Positions 44,910 to 52,006 of a DNA stretch of 64,000 bases are shown piece after piece. Source of the DNA: Amycolatopsis echigonensis (GTDB lineage: Bacteria > Actinomycetota > Actinomycetes > Mycobacteriales > Pseudonocardiaceae); assembly GCF_014174495.1 (NCBI RefSeq), contig NZ_JACJHR010000025.1, positions 1-64,000 of the forward strand. The letters are read 5' to 3'. The number at the start of each line of letters is the position of its first letter. Position 1 is the first letter of the stretch. The position numbers were made by a program, and so were the translations under genes. Under the pieces are notes generated by a model that worked only from the letters and a program-made list of their open reading frames with translations, did no database searches and was not told where the DNA came from.

Positions 44910-45314
44910 TCAGCACCCCTCGCTGCCCGGGTCGGTCCCGTCCGGGTCGTGGTGGTCGGGCAGGAAGGCGCTGAGCACGACGACGACGGATCCGCCGTCC
45001 CGTGCGGGCAGCGAGCCCACCGCGCGCAAGGCCGCCGACTCCGGCCGGGCTGTGCGGGGGTTCTTGCTCAGGTCGAGGAACTCCGCCCAGTGGGCGAACC
45101 GCTCCCGGGCCTGTTGCTCCGTCAGGACCCGGCCGTACTCGTTGATCCGCCCGTACAGGCCGCCGAGATCGGTCAGCGTCCACGTCACCGGATCCAGCCC
45201 GGCAGCCGCGGCTAGGGACAGCACGGTGGCGAGCGCCGCGTGTGCCCGCAACTGCCAGGTCCGCCGCTCGGCCTCGGTCACCGGGCCGAACAGGTCGTCG
45301 GGGTTGTTGCTCAT
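44910..45314 (-). CDS. Hypothetical protein (134 aa)
   Basis: A 134-residue protein with a helical N-terminal part (ERRTWQLRAHAALATVLSLA, AGLDPVTWTLTDLGGLYGRI) and a strand-rich end (GGSVVVVLSAFLPDHHDPDG). No family recognised. It begins in an ATGA overlap with the 185-residue gene. Transfer operon member. Confidence 0.68.
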   Translation of the reverse strand: MSNNPDDLFGPVTEAERRTWQLRAHAALATVLSLAAAAGLDPVTWTLTDLGGLYGRINEYGRVLTEQQARERFAHWAEFLDLSKNPRTARPESAALRAVGSLPARDGGSVVVVLSAFLPDHHDPDGTDPGSEGC

Positions 45315-45868
45315 CGCGACCCACCGCCCCGGTTGAGGCGGACCAGCCGCCACCGGCGCGACCCGAACCGCTCGGCCTGTTCCGGCAACCGCGCCAGCAT
45401 CGCCGTGCGAGGTCGCCCGGGCGTGACAGCGAGAAGACCGGTCAGCGCGGACGCCTTGTGCCGCAGCCATTCCCGTCGCGCTGCCGCGCGGTTGCCCTCG
45501 ACCGGGACGGCGAGACGCCACCCGCACCCACACGCCACGTCCCAGCCGCCCGGGTCGGTGTACCAACCGCGCTTTGCCGGTGCGTGCGAGCGGATCCGCG
45601 CACCGTGCGGTGCCGGGGTCGGAATGTCTTCCGGCGCCACGAGCAGCGTCACCGGGTCCGAGAGCCGGTCGCGTTCGAACCGCGGCCCCGCCCAGTCCGG
45701 GTTCGGTGCTGGCGACACCACATGCGGAGCAGGACCCCACGACGCGGCGTGCAGCCGGTAAACCGTCCAAGGCTCCGTGTGGCCTTCAACCAACACCCGG
45801 TCGCCGATCTGCACGTCCGAGGCCAACACCGGAACCTGCACCCACTGTTCGAGGTCAACGGGGTTCAC
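45311..45868 (-). CDS. Hypothetical protein with CGCGWR motif (185 aa)
   Basis: A 185-residue protein. The first half is beta-rich (VQVPVLASDVQIGDRVLVEG), and the middle has WDVACGCGWRLAVPVEGNRA, like the CACGWR protein of the methyltransferase operon. A basic helical end follows. The GTG start overlaps the stop of the SsgA-like gene (GTGA). Possibly a small zinc-binding or DNA-contact protein; function unknown. Confidence 0.68.
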   Translation of the reverse strand: MNPVDLEQWVQVPVLASDVQIGDRVLVEGHTEPWTVYRLHAASWGPAPHVVSPAPNPDWAGPRFERDRLSDPVTLLVAPEDIPTPAPHGARIRSHAPAKRGWYTDPGGWDVACGCGWRLAVPVEGNRAAARREWLRHKASALTGLLAVTPGRPRTAMLARLPEQAERFGSRRWRLVRLNRGGGSR

Positions 45869-46254
45869 AGCGACACCCCCGGGAACTCGGCGGTGTCGGA
45901 CCAGTCCAGTTCCGCGGTTTCCTGTCCCGCGCGGACGACCTGGTGAGTCTGGCCGATGAAGTCGGCGACGTCGTCGCGGCGGAAGACCGCCGTGGCGGCT
46001 CCGTCCGGAGTGGACAAGCCCAGCACGACCAGGTCGCCGCGGACGGTGACCGTCACGTCCCCGGGCTTGCCTCCGGCCTGCCCGTAGATCAGGGCGTCAC
46101 AGAACAGGTCGCGGGCCAGCACCCACTCCGCCCCCGGCCGGATCGCGTCGAACCCGAGCGTGACCGCGTAGGGGTCGTCGCGCCGGTAGCTCGCGGCGAT
46201 GGTGGTGTTCCCGGACTCCAGCAACACCGGCAACTGAATGGTGATCGCGTCCAT
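45865..46254 (-). CDS. SsgA-like (SALP) protein
   Basis: 129 residues matching the SsgA family of sporulation and cell-division proteins: SYRRDDPYAVTLGFDA, EWVLARDLFCDAL, VVLGLSTPDGAATAVFRRDD and VADFIGQTHQVV correspond in order to the family core, and the length is typical. SALPs of sporulating actinomycetes steer septation and wall synthesis by placing FtsZ partners. Here the gene lies inside the conjugation operon, right after the coupling protein gene, with a TGATG junction. It may adapt septa or wall growth for DNA transfer, which is inference. Confidence 0.85.
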   Translation of the reverse strand: MDAITIQLPVLLESGNTTIAASYRRDDPYAVTLGFDAIRPGAEWVLARDLFCDALIYGQAGGKPGDVTVTVRGDLVVLGLSTPDGAATAVFRRDDVADFIGQTHQVVRAGQETAELDWSDTAEFPGVSL

Positions 46255-48278
46255 CACTCGCCCTCCCGCGGCTCGGCCGAGGCGGCGTCGAGGCGCAGCG
46301 CGTCGGCGCGCACCATTGGCTCGGCGTGGTCCTGCTCCGGGACCCGCACCCGCGCCGCCCTGCGCGCCTGTCGGCGGGCTTCGGCGCGGGCTTCGAACCA
46401 GGCTTCGACCCGCTCCAGCCACGGCTCGACCCGGTCGGCCAGCCCGTCCACGAACGCCCCGACCCGGATCGCGAACTCGTCGCGGCGGTCCGCCCACCGC
46501 TCGACCGCTTCGGTCCAGCGCTCGACCCGGTCGGCGCGGCGTTCGAGCCGTGCGGCGGCCTTGACGTCGCGGCGTTTCCACGCCATCTGCAGCTTCCCCA
46601 CCGCCGCCGGCATCCCCCGGCGCACGATCACCGCGTGCATCGCGGGCAGCTGCGCGATCTGCCCCGGCGAGAGCACCGGGACCTTCCGCAACGACCGGCC
46701 GGTCACGTTCCCGTCCGCGTCCTCGGTGTCCACGTGCTCGTCGCGGTCGGAGGTGAGCAGCGAATACGCGTTCAGGTCGTCCGGGTCCCGCGACCCGCCC
46801 AGGATCAGCACGGTCGCGCTGTTGGTCATGATCGACGCCGCGCCCGTGGCGCCCCACCGCTCGATGAGCTGCGCACGCGACTGGGCTCCGATGTGGATGG
46901 TGATGTTGCGCCCGCCCATGTCCGCGGTCCACTTGTGCAACGGAATCGGACAAATCAGGGCAGCCTCGTCCAGGGCCAGCGTCAGCGCCGGGTCCAAACG
47001 GCCGCCCGGCGACTCGGACGCGATCCGGCGGGCTTCGCGGGCGATGTGCGCGGTCAGCGCCGCCACCAACGGTGCGGTGTGGCCCTCTTCCGCGCCGAGC
47101 ATGTACACCGTGCCGCGCTCCTCCAGCAGCTGCGCGACGTCGAACGCGCCGCCCGTGGCCGCGGCATGCGCGGTCGGGTCGGTCAGCCAGCCCAGCGCGG
47201 GCATGATCGTCGTCGTGATCGACGAACGGGTGCGTTCGTTCGTGGTCAGGAACTGCTGGGCCGCGGTCGCGAACGTCGGCTCCCCCGAACGGCGCAGCAA
47301 GCGCAGCACCTCGTCGGTCGCGGCCTCCGGGTCGGCGACCCACGCCTGCACGTCCCGCATCGCCAGCTCGCCCAGCGCGGCCGCGTGCAGCAGCGCCGCG
47401 AGGGCCTGCCGAGCCAGCGCCACCCAGTGCTCCCGCTCGGCGTTCCCCTCCGCCGACGGCAACAGGTCACCGGCCCGGTGGGTCGCGGTCACCGGGTTCT
47501 CGCACCCCGACAACGGGTCGAACGTGATCGTGGACTCCAGCCCGCCCAACCCGGACGGGTTGAACACGTACACCGGGCCCTTGCCGCGGCGCACCTTCGC
47601 GGTCAGGTCGATCAGGTCCGTGCGCGTGCTGGTCGCGATCACCGCGCCCGGCGCGTCCAGGATCCGGCACGCCAGCTCCCCCGTCTTCCCGGTCCGCGGA
47701 CCGCCGACCCGGGTCGTCACGTCCTCCACCGGCGACCAGATCCCCTGCCCGCCCACACGAGCCAGCCGGGTCGCGTACTCCGTCACCGGCACCCGCCGCC
47801 GCTCGCGACGCGACATCTCCCGCAGGCTCGGCTTCACCGTCTTCGCCTTGCGCCGCATCGCGAACGCCGACGCCACCCGGAAAATCTGCCACCGCGACGC
47901 CGTCCCGCCGTTGCGCCTCGAACGCCGCGACCACCGGCCGATCAACCCCCGCGACCCGCCGCGCGCCTGCACCGCCATCACCCCGGCGACCACCAGCACC
48001 GGCACGCCGGCCAAACCCCACGGCCACACGTCATAACCCGGCGTCGAGCCCGGAGCCTCGATCGCGAACCACACCGCGACGACCGCCAGACCGGCGAGCC
48101 CGACCATCAGCCGCGCGACATTGCCACGGGTCAGCTCCACCAGCCGGAACAACGCCACCACAGCGCCCGCGACCACGAACCACGGCCACACCACGGCAAC
48201 CTTCACGTGCCAGTCCGCCATCGCCGCGCCCAAGAAAATCAACACACCCGCCACCACGGCGGCAAAAAACGTGCGCAT
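46254..48278 (-). CDS. VirD4/TraD-type coupling protein
   Basis: 674 residues. Three or four membrane helices in the first 110 residues (e.g. AAVVAGVLIFLGAAMA, WPWFVVAGAVVALF), then a P-loop ATPase with Walker A GGPRTGKTG and Walker B LTLALDEAALICP, plus the TraG-type GRNITIHIGAQS block. A C-terminal Arg/Glu coiled coil (RVERWTEAVERWADRRDEFA) follows. It would pump the relaxase-bound DNA strand through the membrane. The ATG at 48278 overlaps the stop of the HTH gene by one base. Confidence 0.93.
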   Translation of the reverse strand: MRTFFAAVVAGVLIFLGAAMADWHVKVAVVWPWFVVAGAVVALFRLVELTRGNVARLMVGLAGLAVVAVWFAIEAPGSTPGYDVWPWGLAGVPVLVVAGVMAVQARGGSRGLIGRWSRRSRRNGGTASRWQIFRVASAFAMRRKAKTVKPSLREMSRRERRRVPVTEYATRLARVGGQGIWSPVEDVTTRVGGPRTGKTGELACRILDAPGAVIATSTRTDLIDLTAKVRRGKGPVYVFNPSGLGGLESTITFDPLSGCENPVTATHRAGDLLPSAEGNAEREHWVALARQALAALLHAAALGELAMRDVQAWVADPEAATDEVLRLLRRSGEPTFATAAQQFLTTNERTRSSITTTIMPALGWLTDPTAHAAATGGAFDVAQLLEERGTVYMLGAEEGHTAPLVAALTAHIAREARRIASESPGGRLDPALTLALDEAALICPIPLHKWTADMGGRNITIHIGAQSRAQLIERWGATGAASIMTNSATVLILGGSRDPDDLNAYSLLTSDRDEHVDTEDADGNVTGRSLRKVPVLSPGQIAQLPAMHAVIVRRGMPAAVGKLQMAWKRRDVKAAARLERRADRVERWTEAVERWADRRDEFAIRVGAFVDGLADRVEPWLERVEAWFEARAEARRQARRAARVRVPEQDHAEPMVRADALRLDAASAEPREGE

Positions 48279-48532
48279 CAGGCCGCACCCCCAGCCGAAG
48301 CGCCCCACACGTCCTCAGCCGCGCGACCAATGCGGGTTGCGGCTGCAGAGGCGCATGCGTCGAGGTACTCCTCGATGGCCTTACCGGGAATTCGTACGGC
48401 ACCTTTCCCTGTGCCCAGCCTGATGGCCTTCAGCGCGCCAGACTCCACGGCGCGGTAGATCGTCGCGACAGAGACGTCGAGCTCGTCAGCGACCGTTCGG
48501 ACCCGGTACAGCCGGGTAGCCTCAACCTGCAT
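48278..48532 (-). CDS. HTH_17 protein, first gene of the transfer operon
   Basis: 84 residues with an excisionase-like HTH (LYRVRTVADELDVSVATIYR, then GALKAIRLGTGKGAVRIPGK). GGGAG lies 6 bp before the ATG. Coupled to the coupling-protein gene by TGATG. Possibly an activator of its own operon, in the way that Pra activates pSAM2 functions. The operon promoter lies in the 195-bp divergent gap shared with the GntR gene. Confidence 0.82.
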   Translation of the reverse strand: MQVEATRLYRVRTVADELDVSVATIYRAVESGALKAIRLGTGKGAVRIPGKAIEEYLDACASAAATRIGRAAEDVWGASAGGAA

Positions 48533-48637
48533 CGTTACTCCCAGGGTTTCGATGTGCGCCCCGGTCGGTGTTGCAGCACCGGCCGGGGTCTCTTGCTGTT
48601 GAACGGAAACTGCGGAGGCATCCGCAGAACTTGAGAA

Positions 48638-48665
48638 TATAGACAGCTTAGACGTCTTAGACGTC
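48638..48665. promoter_or_regulatory. TTAGACGTC direct repeats, likely GntR operator
   Basis: TTAGACGTC is repeated without a gap (48648-48656, 48657-48665), with a partial TAGACAGC just before it. A TGCGGA/TCCGCA inverted repeat lies at 48611-48626. This region lies between the transfer operon and the divergent GntR gene. By analogy with KorSA of pSAM2 it is the place for the repressor to bind. Confidence 0.6.
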
Positions 48666-48727
48666 ACTGGCAACCAAATCTGGTCGACTTCGCCGTCTTG
48701 GCTGGCTTTGCTCCTAGACTCGCGGCT

Positions 48728-49084
48728 ATGGACGGCATCGACTTGAGCGATCCGCGCGCCGGCTACCTGCGCGTCGCGGACGGGATTCGCAGGCAGATCG
48801 AGGCGGGCGACCTCTCGCCCGGAGACCAACTGCCGACTCAGCGCGAGCTGGCCGCGGAATACGGCGTGGGCACGGAGACAGTCAAGCGGGCACTTGAGCA
48901 GCTGCGCTCGGCACAGCTGGTCGTCTCCCACCAGGGAAAGGGCTCGTTTGTCGGACGGGGTCCGGCTACCGCCTCTCCCAAGAGCGACGAGTTTGGTCAG
49001 TTCGTAAGCGAACTGACCGAACTCCGCGCAGAAGTGGCCGAGCTCAGGCAGCGGCTGGATCGCATCGAGTCGCGGGGGTTTTGA
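48728..49084 (+). CDS. GntR-family repressor (KorSA-like)
   Basis: 118 residues: a GntR winged helix (GYLRVADGIRRQIEAGDLSP, LPTQRELAAEYGVGTETVKR, then GKGSFVGRGP) and a short coiled coil ending (LTELRAEVAELRQRLDRIES). There is no large effector domain, as in KorA/KorSA repressors of actinobacterial elements. TAGACT sits 7 bp before the ATG, fitting leaderless transcription. It most likely silences the divergent transfer operon. The XRE and Nudix genes follow on the same strand. Confidence 0.88.
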   Translation: MDGIDLSDPRAGYLRVADGIRRQIEAGDLSPGDQLPTQRELAAEYGVGTETVKRALEQLRSAQLVVSHQGKGSFVGRGPATASPKSDEFGQFVSELTELRAEVAELRQRLDRIESRGF

Positions 49085-49275
49085 GTCAGTTCCTCGTCGT
49101 GCGTCGCAGAAGTTCCGGACGTAGCTGTGCCTCCTCGGTACCGCAGCAGTACCCGGAGGATCGGCGACCGCTTGGTATCGCTGGTTTCGCATGAGCTCAG
49201 CTTTGAACCGGTTTGCGGGAACGCCCGGGAAAAACTTTCCCGGTACGTTCGAGTGGCAACGGGGAGGGTGATGGC

Positions 49276-50505
49276 ATGCGAGGAATGACGGAGAACCTGA
49301 CCATCGGCGAGCGCGTTGCGTGGTACCGCCGACGCCGCGGCATGTCACAGGAAGCGCTCGCCGGGCTCGTCGGTCGCACCGGAGAATGGCTCCGCAAGGC
49401 GGAAAACAACCGCGCAGAGCTGGATCGACTTTCTGTGATCCGACGTTTAGCCGACGCGCTCGACGTTGCGCTAGGAGACCTGATCGGTGAGCCAGCGCTC
49501 CTCGACTGGACACCAGACAGCGGAACATCGACAGTGCCGGCGCTCCGCGCCGCTCTGATGGACTACCGCCAGCTCACGCCGATCCTGAGCGCAACGTCCG
49601 ATGACGCCGAACCTCCAAGCCTCGACGCTCTAGCCTCAGAGCTTCGATCGGTGTTCGACGCTTATCAAAACTCTCGGTTCGGATTCGCAGCTGGCAGAGC
49701 ACCGCTCCTCCTGGCCGACGCGCTCCTCGCTGCCCGCCAGCACGAAGGAGACCAACGAGTTCGTGCGCATGAACTGCTGGCCCTGAGCTACCAAGCTGGG
49801 GCGTCAGTTCTCACCAAGCTCGGCGAGTCGGATCTCGCCTGGATCGCCGCCGAGCGGGGCCTGGCGGCAGCGCAGCAGTCGGACAATCACGCGATCACTG
49901 GCTCGCTGTTCCGATCGGTAGCGTTCGCTCTTCTTTCTACCGGTCGACACGAGCCAGCAATGCGTCTGACGGAGGCGGGAGCTGCATATCTTGAGCCGCA
50001 CCTCGGCACCGGAGGCGGTGAGGTGCTTTCCGCCTACGGGACGCTCTTCCTTGCCGGTTCGATGGCCGCAGCCAGGTCCGACGACCGAACCACAACCAGG
50101 AGCTATCTCGCCGAGGCAGACGACGCCGCACGTCGGCTCGGCACGGATAGCAACTACCTATGGACGGCGTTCGGACCAACCAACGTCGCCATACACCGCG
50201 TCAACACTGCGATGGAGCTGGGCGATGTCCAGGTCGCGCTCGACCTCGGACCAACGCTCGACACGAGCGCCCTGCCAGCCGAGCGCCAGGTTCGGCACTT
50301 GCTGGATGTCGCCCGCGCGTACAACAGCTCCGGACGGGCCGACATGGCATTGAGTACCGTGCTCGATGCGGAACGCAAGGCTCCCGACCAGGTGCGGCAC
50401 CACTACCTGAGCCGCCAGCTCGTACTGAACTGGGTCCGCAACGCGCCCGGTAAGCCGTCCTTCGAGCTAGACCAGCTCGCCCGCAGGATGCGGGTCGTAG
50501 GGTAG
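49276..50505 (+). CDS. XRE-TPR regulator
   Basis: 409 residues. An XRE helix-turn-helix at about 10-65 (RRRGMSQEALAGLVGRTGEW, then KAENNRAELDRLSVIRRLAD), followed by a long all-helical TPR-like region (e.g. AHELLALSYQAGASVLTKLG, DLAWIAAERGLAAAQQSDNH). Such proteins may sense a peptide or a partner protein. The ATG at 49276 has GGGAGGG 9 bp upstream. It precedes the Nudix gene by 5 bp and is co-transcribed with it. XRE-TPR proteins beside Nudix genes recur in actinobacteria. Confidence 0.85.
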   Translation: MRGMTENLTIGERVAWYRRRRGMSQEALAGLVGRTGEWLRKAENNRAELDRLSVIRRLADALDVALGDLIGEPALLDWTPDSGTSTVPALRAALMDYRQLTPILSATSDDAEPPSLDALASELRSVFDAYQNSRFGFAAGRAPLLLADALLAARQHEGDQRVRAHELLALSYQAGASVLTKLGESDLAWIAAERGLAAAQQSDNHAITGSLFRSVAFALLSTGRHEPAMRLTEAGAAYLEPHLGTGGGEVLSAYGTLFLAGSMAAARSDDRTTTRSYLAEADDAARRLGTDSNYLWTAFGPTNVAIHRVNTAMELGDVQVALDLGPTLDTSALPAERQVRHLLDVARAYNSSGRADMALSTVLDAERKAPDQVRHHYLSRQLVLNWVRNAPGKPSFELDQLARRMRVVG

Positions 50506-50510
50506 GGATC

Positions 50511-50987
50511 ATGAGCGATCCAACCGAGAAGTTCGCAACGCCCCGGGTCGCAGCCGGGGCGTTGTTCGTTGATGGCGACCGTGTGCTGCTGGTCCGCAAG
50601 ACGTACGGCAACCGCTGGGACATCCCGGGCGGTTACGTCGACCGCGGCGAGTCGCCTGCCGCTGCCTGCAAGCGTGAGCTTCGCGAGGAACTCAGTCTCG
50701 ACCGCGCGCCTGTCCATCTCCTCGTCCAGGACTGGGCTCCGAACGAGAAGGAAGGCGACAAGCTTCTGTACGTCTTCGACTGCGGCCCGCTCGGGGACGA
50801 CGAACACCGGATAACGCTTGACGGGCAGGAACTCGACCACTGGGAGTGGGTGCCCGCCTCGAAGCTTGACGACTACCTGATCCCGAGGCTTGCCCGCCGA
50901 CTGTCACAGGCGTTTAAGGCGCACAAGTCGAGTACGACGGTCTACCTCGAACACGGCGAGCCTGCGCTCGTCGCGCCCGCTGAGTGA
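50511..50987 (+). CDS. Nudix hydrolase (Pif-like?)
   Basis: 158 residues with a Nudix box GGYVDRGESPAAACKRELRE followed by ELSLD, so the usual Gly after the REUxEE core is Ser. It would hydrolyse a nucleoside-diphosphate derivative with Mg2+. Its place at the end of the GntR/XRE group recalls pSAM2, where korSA is followed by pif, a Nudix protein that blocks transfer between cells already carrying the element. That role here is inference. The ATG is 5 bp after the XRE-TPR stop. Confidence 0.88.
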   Translation: MSDPTEKFATPRVAAGALFVDGDRVLLVRKTYGNRWDIPGGYVDRGESPAAACKRELREELSLDRAPVHLLVQDWAPNEKEGDKLLYVFDCGPLGDDEHRITLDGQELDHWEWVPASKLDDYLIPRLARRLSQAFKAHKSSTTVYLEHGEPALVAPAE

Positions 50988-51004
50988 AGACTGCCCCGCG
51001 CGAA

Positions 51005-51026
51005 CCGTCTCAGTTTCCGTCTCAGT
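51005..51026. repeat. Arm-type repeat, right end
   Basis: Same two CCGTCTCAGT copies separated by TT as at 24158-24179, same orientation, 93 bp before attR. A likely integrase or excisionase arm site. Confidence 0.8.
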
Positions 51027-51119
51027 TCGTGCTGTTTTCAAGCTTCGCGAGGGTTGCTCATATCGCGCTGACCAGCACATAAGCAACTTCGGGTGACCTA
51101 ACAACCCGGCAAACCAGGT

Positions 51120-51164
51120 CTTTGGGAGCGGAGGGTCGCAGGTTCAAATCCTGTCATCCCGACC
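51120..51164 (+). repeat. attR (45-bp direct repeat copy)
   Basis: Identical to 24054-24098. It restores a 3' part of tRNA-Pro without the 5' half, so it is not a functional tRNA. Confidence 0.95.
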
Positions 51165-51165
51165 G

Positions 51166-51199
51166 AGAGGGGCTGGACCTGCGGGTTCTGCCCCTTTTT
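51166..51199 (+). terminator. Original tRNA-Pro terminator, displaced by insertion
   Basis: GGGGC (51169-51173) pairs with GCCCC (51190-51194), followed by TTTTT. It lies directly after the attR copy. Before insertion it would have ended the tRNA-Pro transcript. Confidence 0.7.
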
Positions 51200-51308
51200 C
51201 GTGCCGTCCGACGCGGCGCGGGAGCTGGCGTGGCGCTCAGTGACCCTCCTATTTGAGGACTTTCACCTGCGCACCCGAGCCCTGGTCCCCGCTCCGGTGC
51301 CCTGACAG

Positions 51309-51425
51309 GCGTTGATCGACGAGTGGGCCATGTCACTCGAGGCGGAGAACAAGAGCCCGCGCACGGTCCGCTGCTACAACAACTACCGGGCGCTGAGCGC
51401 CTGGTTCACCCACGATGATCTTCGC
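51309..51425 (+). pseudogene. Fragment of a tyrosine recombinase (core-binding domain)
   Basis: After an in-frame stop, about 36 codons read as the start of a phage-integrase SAM-like domain: LIDEWAMSLEAENKSPRTVR then CYNNYRALSAWFTHDD. The frame then loses similarity. No catalytic domain follows. It looks like the scar of another element once present at this tRNA. The rest of 51200-51760 holds no convincing gene. Confidence 0.65.
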
Positions 51426-51760
51426 CTGCACGGTGGGGGGTTCGGACTGGCAGCAAGGGGCATCCGCAGGACCACCCGTCACCGCTCACGCAGAACAATT
51501 CGCCGAGTTGACGAAGCGATCCGGCACGCCAGTGGACGCGCGTGGCAGCGGTTCGACGCGGAACAGCCGGGCCGGGCGGTTGTGCGGTCACCGCCGAGCG
51601 CCTGCGCCGCAAGCCCGCGCATTCGGCCACAGGCCCGGAACTGCCCGCCGACACACCGTCGACTGCGCAACGTCGCTCGTCTGCAAAGTGAGAATTGGCC
51701 CTGGCGCGCGACCTTGTGCACACCAGGGCCTCCGTCCCGAAGCCTGCTTCTCGAGACTGG

Positions 51761-52006
51761 CTACGTCGCCTTGACTCGGCCGTCGATTATCGAAAACGGA
51801 ACAATTCGAAGGGCACCTATTACCCCGATCGGGATCCATGCCCACCGAAAATCTCCGGCAATGAGACCCCATGCGACGAACCCGAGCATGCCAAGGGCCA
51901 GACCCGACCACGTAATCCATAGCTTGACGGGGTCTTTAATGACTCTCGCGCCAGACACCTGGTCAGGTTCCGGTTTCAGTGGTGCAGAGCGCTGCCCGCT
52001 TGCCAT
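51761..52006 (-). CDS. Small two-helix membrane protein (81 aa)
   Basis: 81 residues with two clear membrane helices (LWITWSGLALGMLGFVAWGL and WAWIPIGVIGALRIVPFSII) after a polar N terminus. The ATG at 52006 overlaps the transpeptidase end by 31 bp; a GTG at 51958 would give 65 residues. No family is named with confidence. Probably co-transcribed with the L,D-transpeptidase and placed in the plasma membrane. Confidence 0.55.
   Translation of the reverse strand: MASGQRSAPLKPEPDQVSGARVIKDPVKLWITWSGLALGMLGFVAWGLIAGDFRWAWIPIGVIGALRIVPFSIIDGRVKAT

Larger units (their letters stand above)
24054..51164. mobile_element. 27.1-kb integrative conjugative/mobilizable element in tRNA-Pro
   Basis: Boundaries are set by a 45-bp perfect direct repeat (24054-24098 and 51120-51164) that includes the 3' part of tRNA-Pro. 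Cargo: tyrosine integrase and excisionase, small HTH proteins, a toxin-antitoxin pair, a C5 methyltransferase operon, a 15-gene transfer operon with VirD4-type coupling protein and MobF relaxase, and a GntR/XRE/Nudix control group. It is not a classic AICE: no FtsK-like TraB, no RepSA or primase. No VirB4 or other type IV secretion ATPase is seen, so it may be mobilizable rather than self-transmissible. Confidence 0.95.

Noticed and set aside
51415..51774. Open frames to the right of the integrase remnant
   Set aside because: Neither strand gives a recognisable protein and no start signal is seen; treated as non-coding.
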